Translations under genes and position numbers: made by a program | Notes under the pieces: generated by a model | Database searches by the model: none | The model's input: the letters and a program-made list of their open reading frames with translations, nothing else | Told to the model about the DNA's origin: nothing | Source: an uncultured Roseicyclus sp. | Lineage (GTDB): Bacteria > Pseudomonadota > Alphaproteobacteria > Rhodobacterales > Rhodobacteraceae | Direction: 5' to 3' | Assembly (NCBI GenBank): GCA_947489665.1 | Contig: CANLEH010000007.1 | Location: 1-64,000 of the forward strand | Length of the DNA: 64,000 nt | Shown here: piece by piece, positions 15,084 through 23,530 of the stretch | Position numbering within the stretch: the stretch's first letter is position 1 | How the letters are laid out: the number at the start of each line of letters is the position of its first letter

Positions 15084-17522
15084 ATGGACAGGCCCTATCT
15101 ATACCCCATGACGGCACCCCTCCCCCCGCAGATCGAAGGCTGGTTTTCCGCCCGCGGTTGGTCCATCCATCCCCATCAGCGCGAGATGCTCGCGCTGGCC
15201 GATCAGCCCTGCCAACTCCTCATCGCCCCGACCGGCGGGGGCAAGACCATGGCCGGGTTTCTGCCGACATTGGTGGAGCTTGCGGATGGTGAACATGACG
15301 GCCTCCATACGCTTTACATCAGCCCTCTTAAGGCCTTAGCGGCCGACATCAAACGCAACCTCACCGCCCCGATTGACGAAATGGGCCTGCCGATCCGGGT
15401 TGAGGACCGCACCGGTGACACACCGTCAAGCCGCAAGAAGCGCCAACGCGCCGACCCGCCGCACATCCTGTTGACCACGCCAGAGAGCCTCGCGTTGCTA
15501 ACGAGTTACGAGGATGCCGAGCGCACCTTCAAAGGCCTGCAACGCGTCATCGTCGATGAAATCCACGCCCTCGCCGAAAGCAAACGCGGCGACCAACTCA
15601 TGCTCGCCCTCTCCCGCCTCTCCGCCCTCCGCCCCGACCTGCGCCGCGTGGGGCTCAGTGCCACCGTTGAAGATCCCGACGCCGTCGCACGCATCCTCGC
15701 CAAGAACCCCGACCCATGTGCGATCCTCAAGGCCGATCCCGGCCCAGATCCCGACATCCAAATGCTCACGACCGAGGCCCCGCCACCCTGGTCCGGCGGC
15801 GGCGGGAAGTACGCGATGCAGGCCGTCCTCGATCAGGTAAAAGCCCATAATACAACGCTTATCTTCCACAACACGCGCGCCCAGGCCGAGTTGTTCTTTC
15901 ACCACCTCTGGCTTGCGAACGAAGACCAGATCCCTATCGGCATCCACCACGGCGCACTTGCGCGGGAGCAACGCGACCGGGTTGAGCAGGCCATGGTCAA
16001 CGGCGATCTGAAAGCCATCGTTTGCACGGGTTCGCTCGATCTGGGGATCGACTGGGGTGACGTGGATCTGGTCATTCAGGTCGGGGCGCCCAAGAACGTC
16101 AAACGCCTCGTCCAGCGTATTGGCCGCGCCAATCACCGCTACAACGCGCCCTCCAAGGCGCTGATCGTCCCGGCAAACCGCTTTGAGGTCATCGAATGTG
16201 TCGCCGCGCTTCAGGCGGTGCGCGAGCACACCCTCGACGGTGAAACAGACCATTCCGGCCCGCTCGATGTCCTCTGCCAACATATCCTCATCCGCGCCTG
16301 CGCCGGCCCTTTTACCGCGGATGATCTGTACGCCGAGGTCATCACGACCGGCGCCTATGCCGACCTGCCCCGCACCACCTTCGACCGCTGCCTCGATTTC
16401 GCGGCTACCGGCGGCTACGCGCTCAGGGCCTACGATCAATGGCAGCGTTTGATCGAATTGGATGGCATCTACCGCCTGCGTGATCCCCGCGCGACGGCAC
16501 GCATTCGCATGAATATCGGCACCATTGTAGACGCCGACAAGATGGCCGTGCGCCTGCAAAAAACGCGCGGTGGCAAGCCATTAGGGGAAGTTGAGGAGTA
16601 CTTCGCCTCCATGCTTCGCAAAGGCGATACCTTCCTGATCGGAGGAGAAATCGTCCGTTACGAAGGGATGCGCGAGATGACCGTTGAGGTCACGCGCACC
16701 CCCTATCAAAAGCCCAAAATCGCCACGTTCATGGGCACGAAATTTGCGACATCCACACAGCTCAGCGACCGCATCCTTACGATGTTCCGGCAAGACGATT
16801 GGCCGGAATTGCCCAATCACACCCGCGACTGGCTGAAGTTGCAGCGCGATGTCTCAAAGCTGCCGGAACGCGACCGCCTGCTTGTCGAAACCTTTCCCCA
16901 TGACGGTCGGGAACACCTCGTCGCCTATGGCTTTGCAGGCCGCAACGCGCAGCAAACCCTGGGTCTTTTGCTGACCCAGCGGATGGAGGAACAGGGCCTG
17001 AACCCAATGGGCTTTGTCTCAACCGACTATGCGACGTTGATCTGGGGCTTGGACCAAGTCACCGAAATCGCACCGCTTTTCAGCCGCGAGAACCTGCTTG
17101 CCACCATGGAAAGCTGGCTTGCCGACAATGCAGTCATGAAACGCACCTTCAAGGGCAGCGCGATTATCGCCGGGCTGGTCGACCGCGCCCTGCCTGGTGG
17201 CAAACGCAAATCCGGGCGACAGGCGACCTTTTCCACGGACATCCTCTACGACACCCTGCGCAAATACGATCCGGATCACGTGATGCTTGAAATCACCCGA
17301 AATGAAGCAATGCGCGGCCTGGTCGATTTTGGGCGGATCGAAGAAATGCTGATGCGGATCGGGGACCGAATTGATCACAAGGCGCTGACGCGCGTGACGC
17401 CACTTGCCGCGCCGTTATTTCTGGAACCGGGTCGAATTCCAATTCAGGGCTTGGCGAATGAACGCCTTTTGGGGGAAGAAGCCGAACGCCTTATGGAAAT
17501 TGCAGGATTGCGAATGGCGTGA
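15084..17522 (+). CDS. Ligase-associated DNA damage response DEXH helicase (Lhr-type)
   Basis: An 812-residue superfamily 2 helicase of the bacterial Lhr group, predicted to unwind damaged DNA in a repair pathway linked to an ATP-dependent ligase. Walker A is PTGGGKT (49-55), the DEXH box is DEIH (158-161), SAT appears as GLSATVEDP, and motif VI as LVQRIGRANHRY. The C-terminal half matches the Lhr winged-helix and core region. ATG 15084 gives a normal length, but no good ribosome binding site is visible; ATG 15108 is possible. PdeM, its usual partner, follows after 153 bases. Confidence 0.92.
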   Translation: MDRPYLYPMTAPLPPQIEGWFSARGWSIHPHQREMLALADQPCQLLIAPTGGGKTMAGFLPTLVELADGEHDGLHTLYISPLKALAADIKRNLTAPIDEMGLPIRVEDRTGDTPSSRKKRQRADPPHILLTTPESLALLTSYEDAERTFKGLQRVIVDEIHALAESKRGDQLMLALSRLSALRPDLRRVGLSATVEDPDAVARILAKNPDPCAILKADPGPDPDIQMLTTEAPPPWSGGGGKYAMQAVLDQVKAHNTTLIFHNTRAQAELFFHHLWLANEDQIPIGIHHGALAREQRDRVEQAMVNGDLKAIVCTGSLDLGIDWGDVDLVIQVGAPKNVKRLVQRIGRANHRYNAPSKALIVPANRFEVIECVAALQAVREHTLDGETDHSGPLDVLCQHILIRACAGPFTADDLYAEVITTGAYADLPRTTFDRCLDFAATGGYALRAYDQWQRLIELDGIYRLRDPRATARIRMNIGTIVDADKMAVRLQKTRGGKPLGEVEEYFASMLRKGDTFLIGGEIVRYEGMREMTVEVTRTPYQKPKIATFMGTKFATSTQLSDRILTMFRQDDWPELPNHTRDWLKLQRDVSKLPERDRLLVETFPHDGREHLVAYGFAGRNAQQTLGLLLTQRMEEQGLNPMGFVSTDYATLIWGLDQVTEIAPLFSRENLLATMESWLADNAVMKRTFKGSAIIAGLVDRALPGGKRKSGRQATFSTDILYDTLRKYDPDHVMLEITRNEAMRGLVDFGRIEEMLMRIGDRIDHKALTRVTPLAAPLFLEPGRIPIQGLANERLLGEEAERLMEIAGLRMA

Positions 17523-17613
17523 TCGGCGCGTCCATTTCCTGCCATTAACGGTTTTGGATCAGTATTTTTTTGCGCACCGAATAAAACTCGGAATTCTGCG
17601 CCCGTTGCGGCCT

Positions 17614-17629
17614 GAACCAACTCTGGTTC
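17614..17629. repeat. Inverted repeat upstream of pdeM
   Basis: GAACCA-actc-TGGTTC, a perfect 6-bp inverted repeat about 50 bases before the pdeM start codon. It could be a small operator or a hairpin in the lhr-pdeM spacer. It does not match the alphaproteobacterial LexA spacing. Confidence 0.35.
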
Positions 17630-17675
17630 GAACTTGCACTTGCGCATCCAACACGGGCACGAATATGAACGAAGC

Positions 17676-18356
17676 ATGAACGAACGGCCTTTCACCTTCT
17701 GCGGCGAAGCCCTGTCCGCCCTGACAAGCGGCGCATTGTGGTGGCCGAACGAGTCCACACTTGTCGTCAGCGACTTGCATCTTGGAAAGGCGGAACGGAT
17801 GGCCCGGCGCGGCGGGCCAATGTTGCCACCCTACGAGATCGAGGAAACGTTGGACCGCCTCATCGGGGATTGTGACGCGACGGGCGCGCGACGCGTGATC
17901 TGCCTTGGGGACAGCTTTGATGATCTGGGGGCGGCACAGGCGACGGCACGTGCCGTTTCAGAGCGGTTGGCCCCTGCCATGGCGGGGCGCGAATGGACCT
18001 GGATTGAAGGCAACCATGACCCTGGCCCTGTCGATATTGGTGGCAACCATCTGGCCGAGCTGCAAATTGGGCCGCTCACCTTCCGCCATATCGCGGGCCA
18101 TGCCCCAATGGGCGAGGTCTCAGGCCATTACCATCCCAAGGCTCGCATCGTCGCACGGGGACGTTCGATTACCCGGCCCTGCTTTCTTGTGGACGACGCA
18201 CGGCTGATTTTGCCGGCCTATGGCACCTACACAGGCGGGCTCTATTGCGATCATCCCGATTTGGCCAAGCTTATGTCGGCACAGGCCATTGCCATTCTGC
18301 TTGGGAATCCGCCGATGCATATCCCGATGCCGCGTGGCCTGCCCCAAGACCCGTAG
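17676..18356 (+). CDS. pdeM: Ligase-associated DNA damage response endonuclease PdeM
   Basis: A 226-residue calcineurin-like metallophosphoesterase. The metal-binding motifs are in order: SDLHLGK (DxH), GDSFDD (GD), EGNHD (GNHD) and GHYHPK (GHxH). PdeM proteins are found beside Lhr-type helicases, an ATP-dependent ligase and an exonuclease in a predicted repair system. Here only helicase and PdeM are adjacent. I chose ATG 17676 (MNERPFTF) since family members begin shortly before that residue; an upstream in-frame start at 17634 is possible. It converges on the LytTR gene with a 15-base gap. Confidence 0.9.
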   Translation: MNERPFTFCGEALSALTSGALWWPNESTLVVSDLHLGKAERMARRGGPMLPPYEIEETLDRLIGDCDATGARRVICLGDSFDDLGAAQATARAVSERLAPAMAGREWTWIEGNHDPGPVDIGGNHLAELQIGPLTFRHIAGHAPMGEVSGHYHPKARIVARGRSITRPCFLVDDARLILPAYGTYTGGLYCDHPDLAKLMSAQAIAILLGNPPMHIPMPRGLPQDP

Positions 18357-18371
18357 ACCGCAGTTGCCGTG

Positions 18372-19193
18372 TCACTCTGCGGCAATCTTGATGCCGGCAG
18401 CCTCAAGATTCGGGACTTTTGAGGCGCTTACGGGCACCATACCCCCGCACAAAAGCTGTGCCGCGTAGCGCCGCCCTTCCGGGACCAATTGCTCAATCGA
18501 GTCGTATGCGACCCAATGGGAGCGATGCACCTGCATACCCGGGGCGCCTTCCAACTCGGTCAACGCATCGGAAAACCGCATGCGGACGCGCGTTTCGCCC
18601 TTGTCCGTAAAGATGCGCAGCTGGTGATCCGCGGCGGAAACCCGCGTGATCGGTCCTTCAAGGTCAGGGTTAAGATGGCGTTCCAATGGCACGACATTGC
18701 GGGCCGGAACCGGATCGTTCGCCGCGTCTGCCGGGATAACTTCGGTGTCGGACATGTCCGCGACCGGTTCAGCCACCAAAGTCGCTGTACGGTAATAGTG
18801 GCGAACAAGGACCGGCATGAAGCAAATCGCCCAGATGATGACGAGATGCTCCACAAAGAAAACCCAATGTGCAAGGTTGGGCGTCAACAGCAGGAGGTTG
18901 CCCCCCCAGATTACCGGCGCAAGGGCGATGCCAATTGCCAAAGCCGCCAATATATCGCGCCGAAGGTCAGACCCGGTGGCGCGCCCGATCACAGTCTTCC
19001 GTATGAAGTACGCCGGAAACAGACAGCCGCTTATCATTGCACCCCAATAAAGAAAGCGTTCCGTAAGGGAAAATCGCTCATAAGTTGAAAAAGGGCCAAC
19101 CAATGAAACGACCACGATTGCAATCAGGCCGATCCAAATGCGTATCTTCCAATTCTGCCGCGGGTCGATACCACGAGTGCTTTGCTTATTCAC
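18372..19193 (-). CDS. Membrane-bound LytTR-family transcriptional regulator
   Basis: A 273-residue protein with four predicted membrane helices (about 19-36, 46-64, 81-103, 108-130), a linker, and a C-terminal LytTR DNA-binding domain (about 175-270, with ISRVSAADHQLRIFT-like start, RMRFSDALTEL and GMQVHRSHWVAYDSI). There is no receiver domain, so any signal is probably sensed by the membrane part. It has a short divergent spacer (87 bases) with the thioesterase gene, holding an inverted repeat. The target genes cannot be read from sequence. Confidence 0.88.
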   Translation of the reverse strand: MNKQSTRGIDPRQNWKIRIWIGLIAIVVVSLVGPFSTYERFSLTERFLYWGAMISGCLFPAYFIRKTVIGRATGSDLRRDILAALAIGIALAPVIWGGNLLLLTPNLAHWVFFVEHLVIIWAICFMPVLVRHYYRTATLVAEPVADMSDTEVIPADAANDPVPARNVVPLERHLNPDLEGPITRVSAADHQLRIFTDKGETRVRMRFSDALTELEGAPGMQVHRSHWVAYDSIEQLVPEGRRYAAQLLCGGMVPVSASKVPNLEAAGIKIAAE

Positions 19194-19230
19194 ACGTCAC
19201 GCCGTTGAATTCAGACATTTGCCGTTTGAA

Positions 19231-19249
19231 CGACGATAGAATGTCGTCG
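19231..19249. promoter_or_regulatory. Inverted repeat in the LytTR/thioesterase divergent spacer
   Basis: CGACGA-tagaatg-TCGTCG, perfect 6-bp arms with a 7-base centre, lies 38-56 bases upstream of the LytTR gene start and 32-50 bases upstream of the thioesterase start. It is placed well for a protein that controls both genes. Confidence 0.45.
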
Positions 19250-19280
19250 CAATGGGCTTCAAGAATGAAATGAATTACAA

Positions 19281-19730
19281 ATGAATAGAAAATCCCCGAA
19301 TACGGAAACGTTTCAGCGTGTCGAACGGAGTTTTGCCCGGCAACGCATGATGAAAACGATTGGCGCCCGGATCGAGCGCGTCGAAGCCGGGGAGGTCGAA
19401 CTGAGGCTAGATGTCACGCCAGACATCGGCCAGCAACATGGCGCCGTGCATGCCGGGGCCACCTTCGCCCTGGGGGACAGCGCCTCAGGCTATGCCGCGC
19501 TGACGCTGATGGAACCGGGCCGGGACGTGATGACCGTCGAGATGAAGATCAACCTGCTGGCCCCTGCCACCGGACCACGTCTGATCGCAATAGGACGTGT
19601 CGCAAAGGCGGGACGGCGTTTGCTGATCACGCAATGCGATGTCGAGGCAGAGGATCGGGACGGCAACAGAAAGACTGTTGCCATCCTGCAAGGCACGATG
19701 ATCCCGGTGGATCTTCCGCCCGGCGCCTGA
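19281..19730 (+). CDS. PaaI/YigI-family hotdog thioesterase
   Basis: A 149-residue single hotdog-domain protein, predicted to hydrolyse an acyl-CoA thioester in the cytoplasm. The family pattern is visible: QQHGAVHAGATFALGDSASGYAA carries the HGG-like catalytic loop, and VEMKINLLAPATG forms the following strands. The physiological acyl-CoA is unknown. It is divergent from the LytTR gene and convergent with folD, 14 bases from its stop. Confidence 0.85.
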   Translation: MNRKSPNTETFQRVERSFARQRMMKTIGARIERVEAGEVELRLDVTPDIGQQHGAVHAGATFALGDSASGYAALTLMEPGRDVMTVEMKINLLAPATGPRLIAIGRVAKAGRRLLITQCDVEAEDRDGNRKTVAILQGTMIPVDLPPGA

Positions 19731-19744
19731 AGGCAGGCAACGCG

Positions 19745-20644
19745 TTAGGCGGTCAATCCTGTGGGTTCGTCCAGACCATTGGCCCGGCAGCACGCCGTCA
19801 ACGTGTTCGCCAGAAGGCAGGCAATGGTCATTGGCCCCACACCCCCCGGCACCGGCGTCACGGCTGCGGCGACTTCGATAGCTTCGGCATAGGCCACGTC
19901 GCCCAGAAGCTTGGTTTTGCCCGGTTTGTCCGGGTGTGGGATGCGGGTGATGCCGACGTCGATGACGGTCGCGCCGGGTTTCACCCAATCGCCTTTCACC
20001 ATTTCGGCCCGGCCCACGGCCGCAACAAGGATATCCGCGCGGCGGCAGACCTCGGCCAAGTCTTTCGTCCGCGAATGCGCGATGGTGACTGTGCAATTCT
20101 CTTGCAGCAGAAGCTGGCCCATCGGTTTGCCAAACAGGTTTGACCGGCCGATCACCACGGCCTCTTTGCCCGACATATTGCCGACCTGGTCCCTCAAAAG
20201 CATCAGGCATCCAAGCGGCGTGCACGACACAAGGCCCTTCTCGCCGCTGGCCAGCAGACCCGCATTCACCACGCTCAATCCGTCGACATCCTTCGACGGA
20301 TCGATCCGCGCCACAACGCGGCGTTCGTCCAGATGATCGGGCACCGGGAACTGGCAGAGAATTCCGTGCACGCTGTCGTCAGCATTCAGTTTATCGATCA
20401 ATGCGAACAGCTCCTCCTCCGAGACATCCGCAGGCAATTTGTGTTCGAACGAGGCCATGCCGACTTCGACGGTCTGCTTGTGCTTGGCGGCCACATAGAC
20501 TTCACTTGCCGGGTCTTCGCCCACCAACACCACCGCCAAACCGGGCGTGATGCCATGCTCGGATTTCAGACGTTCGACATGGTCGGAAATCTGGCCCCGC
20601 ACTGTGGCGGCAAAGGCCTTTCCGTCGATTTTCTGGGCGGTCAT
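19745..20644 (-). CDS. folD: Bifunctional methylenetetrahydrofolate dehydrogenase/cyclohydrolase
   Basis: A 299-residue cytoplasmic enzyme interconverting 5,10-methylene-, methenyl- and 10-formyl-tetrahydrofolate with NADP. The catalytic YVAAK motif has Tyr50 and Lys54; [17 protein letters not shown] is the nucleotide-binding Rossmann segment and [10 protein letters not shown] is the C-terminal signature. The start codon overlaps the osmC stop by 4 bases (ATGA). With fhs two genes upstream, it forms a one-carbon operon. Confidence 0.96.
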   Translation of the reverse strand: MTAQKIDGKAFAATVRGQISDHVERLKSEHGITPGLAVVLVGEDPASEVYVAAKHKQTVEVGMASFEHKLPADVSEEELFALIDKLNADDSVHGILCQFPVPDHLDERRVVARIDPSKDVDGLSVVNAGLLASGEKGLVSCTPLGCLMLLRDQVGNMSGKEAVVIGRSNLFGKPMGQLLLQENCTVTIAHSRTKDLAEVCRRADILVAAVGRAEMVKGDWVKPGATVIDVGITRIPHPDKPGKTKLLGDVAYAEAIEVAAAVTPVPGGVGPMTIACLLANTLTACCRANGLDEPTGLTA

Positions 20645-21096
20645 GGATTGTCCTCCAACAGGTTCACGACAATGTCGGTCCGCACCGAATTGGCGATGAA
20701 ACAGGCATGGTGCGCTTTGTCATGCAGCGCTTTGTGGGTGTTGGCGTCGGGCGCGTTGGCCCATGTGACGCGGATGTTCAGATCGACGCGCGGGATCCAC
20801 GTCTTGCCGTCCTGGCGAACCAATGCGCCAGTGGCACGGTCTTCATAGGATTCGGGCTCAAACCCAGCCTGGCGGGCGAAGTCCAGAAACCACAGCATGT
20901 GGCAGCTTGAGATCGACGCGATATACGCCTCCTCCGGGTCCACAGCGGCAGGGTCGGAATACGGTTCCGGCACGACGGAGGGAGAGGCCGAGGCCGGAAC
21001 CTCAAGCCCCCCATCAAAGCGCCACATATGCCCGCGTGCGTAGCGATTGGCGGCGAAGTCGCCGCTCTTCTGCCAGATCACGCGGGCCTCATGCAT
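20641..21096 (-). CDS. OsmC-family protein
   Basis: A 151-residue OsmC/Ohr superfamily protein. Conserved features include [19 protein letters not shown], which holds the buried reactive Cys of the family, and [17 protein letters not shown] with a second Cys near the C-terminus. OsmC proteins reduce organic peroxides with two cysteines. It lies between fhs (4-base gap) and folD (4-base overlap), so it is made together with the folate enzymes, which is an uncommon pairing; a peroxide-protective role for that pathway is inference. Confidence 0.88.
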   Translation of the reverse strand: MHEARVIWQKSGDFAANRYARGHMWRFDGGLEVPASASPSVVPEPYSDPAAVDPEEAYIASISSCHMLWFLDFARQAGFEPESYEDRATGALVRQDGKTWIPRVDLNIRVTWANAPDANTHKALHDKAHHACFIANSVRTDIVVNLLEDNP

Positions 21097-21100
21097 GGGT

Positions 21101-22777
21101 TCAGAACAACCCTTCGATCTGGCCGTCGTCGTTGAGGTGGATGGCCTCAGCCGATGGCACGCGCGGCAGGCCGGGCATGGTCATGATCTCACCGCAGACA
21201 GCGACGATGAAGCCCGCGCCCGCCGAAAGCCGCACTTCGCGGACCGGAACGGTAAAGCCCGTGGGCGCACCACGCTGGCTTGGGTCTGTGCTGAACGAAT
21301 ACTGCGTTTTTGCCATGCAGACCGGCAGATTGCCGTAGCCCTGATCCTCCCACAGCTTCAGCTGGTCGAGGATCTTTTTGTCCATCACAGCCTCGTCCGC
21401 GCGGTAGATCTTCTGGCAGACGGTCTGGATCTTTTCGGCCAAAGGCATGTCGTCGGCGTAGAGCGTTTCGAACTTCGCTTCACCCTTTTCGATGACTTCC
21501 ACGACCTTCTCGGCCAGGGGCGCGGAGCCTTCGGATCCGAGCTCCCAGTGACGCGACAGGACCGCTTCCGCGCCTTGCTCGGCCACATAGTCCTTCACCG
21601 CCTGCACTTCCGCGTCGGTGTCGGTGACGAAGTGGTTGATGGCGACAACAACCGGCACGCCAAAGCCCTTGAGGTTCTCGATATGGCGGCCGAGGTTCGG
21701 GCAGCCGGCCTTCACGGCGTCCACATTCTCAGCACCCAGATCGGCCTTTGCCACGCCGCCGTTCATCTTCATCGCACGCACCGTGGCCACGCAGACCACA
21801 ACAGAGGGCGCGAGGCCCGCCTTGCGGCACTTGATGTTCATGAACTTCTCAGCACCCAGATCGGCGCCGAAGCCAGCCTCTGTCACCACATAGTCGGCCA
21901 GTTTCAGGGCCGTCGATGTTGCAATGACAGAGTTACAGCCATGGGCAATGTTGGCGAACGGGCCGCCATGCACAAAGGCAGGGTTGTTTTCGAGCGTTTG
22001 CACCAGGTTCGGCTGCATCGCATCCTTCAGCAGCACGGTCATCGCGCCATCGGCTTTGATGTCGCGCGCGAAAACGGGCGAGCGGTCGCGGCGGTAGGCC
22101 ACGATCATGGCGCCCAAACGTTCCTGCAGGTCTTTCAGGTCTTTCGCCAGGCACAGGATCGCCATAACCTCGGAGGCCACGGTGATGTCAAAGCCCGCCT
22201 CGCGCGGGAAGCCATTAGCGACGCCGCCAAGCGAGGCCGTGATCTGGCGCAGGGCGCGGTCGTTCATGTCCACGACGCGACGCCATTGCACGCGGCGCAC
22301 GTCAATCTCAAGCTCATTGCCCCAGTAGATGTGGTTGTCGATCATCGCCGACAAAAGACTGTGGGCCGAGGTGATCGCATGGAAGTCACCCGTGAAGTGG
22401 AGGTTCATTTCCTCCATCGGAACAACCTGCGCGTTGCCACCGCCAGCCGCGCCGCCCTTCATCCCGAAGTTCGGCCCAAGCGAGGCTTCGCGGATGCAGA
22501 TCATCGCGTTCTTGCCGATGCGGTTCAGGCCATCGCCCAGGCCCACGGTTGTTGTCGTCTTGCCTTCGCCTGCGGGCGTCGGGTTGATCGCCGTCACGAG
22601 GATGAGCTTGCCGTTTTCGCGATCCTGGACCGAGTTGATGAACGACTGGCTCACCTTCGCCTTGTCATGGCCGTAGGGAAGCAGATCATCCGACCCAATC
22701 CCGATCTTCGCACCGATCTCCTGGATCGGCTTTTTCTGCGCCTCGCGGGCGATTTCAATGTCAGATTTAAAGCCCAT
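21101..22777 (-). CDS. fhs: Formate-tetrahydrofolate ligase
   Basis: A 558-residue ATP-dependent ligase making 10-formyl-tetrahydrofolate from formate. The P-loop-like TPAGEGKTT (67-75) and the conserved [18 protein letters not shown] context identify it. The start [10 protein letters not shown] at 22777 gives the standard length; the frame is open to 22873 without family similarity. It is the first gene of fhs-osmC-folD on the minus strand. In Rhodobacterales this step links formate to biosynthesis or to oxidation of C1 units from methylated compounds. Confidence 0.97.
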   Translation of the reverse strand: MGFKSDIEIAREAQKKPIQEIGAKIGIGSDDLLPYGHDKAKVSQSFINSVQDRENGKLILVTAINPTPAGEGKTTTTVGLGDGLNRIGKNAMICIREASLGPNFGMKGGAAGGGNAQVVPMEEMNLHFTGDFHAITSAHSLLSAMIDNHIYWGNELEIDVRRVQWRRVVDMNDRALRQITASLGGVANGFPREAGFDITVASEVMAILCLAKDLKDLQERLGAMIVAYRRDRSPVFARDIKADGAMTVLLKDAMQPNLVQTLENNPAFVHGGPFANIAHGCNSVIATSTALKLADYVVTEAGFGADLGAEKFMNIKCRKAGLAPSVVVCVATVRAMKMNGGVAKADLGAENVDAVKAGCPNLGRHIENLKGFGVPVVVAINHFVTDTDAEVQAVKDYVAEQGAEAVLSRHWELGSEGSAPLAEKVVEVIEKGEAKFETLYADDMPLAEKIQTVCQKIYRADEAVMDKKILDQLKLWEDQGYGNLPVCMAKTQYSFSTDPSQRGAPTGFTVPVREVRLSAGAGFIVAVCGEIMTMPGLPRVPSAEAIHLNDDGQIEGLF

Positions 22778-23005
22778 GGCGCGCGTCTCCCTCGCGAAAA
22801 TCTTGCTCTCAACTCGCCTATAACGGGCAGGCCATGGGCGGATAGGGCCAATTCCGACATTTTCACAGAGCATCCCGTCATGGGGCGCTGCGAACGTTTC
22901 CGAAAGGAAAAACGCGCCCTACAGGGGAACCAAGCCCGGATTTGCACCGTTTCTTAACGAATCCAGCGTTTACGTTGGGAATGTCTGCTATTTAGGGGAA
23001 ATACG

Positions 23006-23095
23006 ATGCAACTTCGCGCTATCAGCCTGATTATCTACACCGGCCTCGCCATGGGCATGTCGGCGGGCGTCGCCCTGCTAACAATCTCTGTTTGA
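23006..23095 (+). CDS. Possible 29-residue membrane protein
   Basis: ATG at 23006, with a strong AGGGGAA 6 bases upstream, opens a 30-codon frame ending at TGA 23093-23095. The product MQLRAISLIIY... to ...LLTISV is one hydrophobic helix with a basic N-terminus, like other bacterial single-pass small proteins. It lies in the spacer between fhs (-) and the coiled-coil gene (+) and has no assigned function. Confidence 0.5.
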   Translation: MQLRAISLIIYTGLAMGMSAGVALLTISV

Positions 23096-23162
23096 ACCAC
23101 AAAGGCAGCCGCATTCCGTCGGATATGTGTTAGCGTACCTCCACCAACACGGAGGACATCGG

Positions 23163-23453
23163 ATGCAAGACCCAAAGGAATTCATGGCCAAGGCCCAAGC
23201 TCAGATGGACAGCTGGACGGCTGAGATGGGCAAAGTGCAAGCCAAGATGATGGAGGCCGGCGCCAAGGGTCAGGCCGAAATGGCCAAGCAGATGGACTCG
23301 CTCAACGAACAGCGCAAGCACGCGGAAGCGCAGATGGAAGAGCTCGGCAAAGCCAACATGGAGGCCGCCAAAGAGATGCAGGCCAGCGTCCAGAAAATGT
23401 GGACGGACATGGAAGCCCAGATGAAAGAGATGCAGAAAAAGATGATGGGCTGA
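23163..23453 (+). CDS. Methionine-rich coiled-coil protein
   Basis: A 96-residue acidic/basic helical protein with no signal peptide. Nearly every turn carries Ala, Lys, Glu, Gln or Met, and heptad spacing runs through the whole length, so a long coiled coil is expected. Met is very frequent (KMMEAGAKGQAEMAKQMD is representative). It vaguely resembles phasin-like or apolipoprotein-like helical proteins, but I do not recognise the family. The start at 23163 follows GGAGGACATC. It shares a bidirectional terminator with ftsH. Confidence 0.75.
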   Translation: MQDPKEFMAKAQAQMDSWTAEMGKVQAKMMEAGAKGQAEMAKQMDSLNEQRKHAEAQMEELGKANMEAAKEMQASVQKMWTDMEAQMKEMQKKMMG

Positions 23454-23474
23454 CCCACATCACCGCCGCACATC

Positions 23475-23508
23475 AAAAAGCCCCGACCAATAGGCCGGGG
23501 CTTTTTTT
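23475..23508. terminator. Bidirectional terminator between the coiled-coil gene and ftsH
   Basis: AAAAAGCCCCG and CCGGGGCTTTTTTT form a GC stem flanked by A on one side and T on the other, so it works for the plus-strand gene ending at 23453 and for ftsH ending at 23531 on the minus strand. Confidence 0.9.
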
Positions 23509-23530
23509 GATGATGCTCCAGGCACCGAGC

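Noticed and set aside
17614-17629. LexA or other named repressor site before pdeM
   Set aside because: The 4-base loop inverted repeat does not match a known box; kept only as an unnamed repeat.
21047-22957. A 636-codon plus-strand frame antisense to fhs
   Set aside because: fhs is unambiguous and the antisense frame shows only the mirror of its codon bias, with low-complexity His/Arg/Gly composition.
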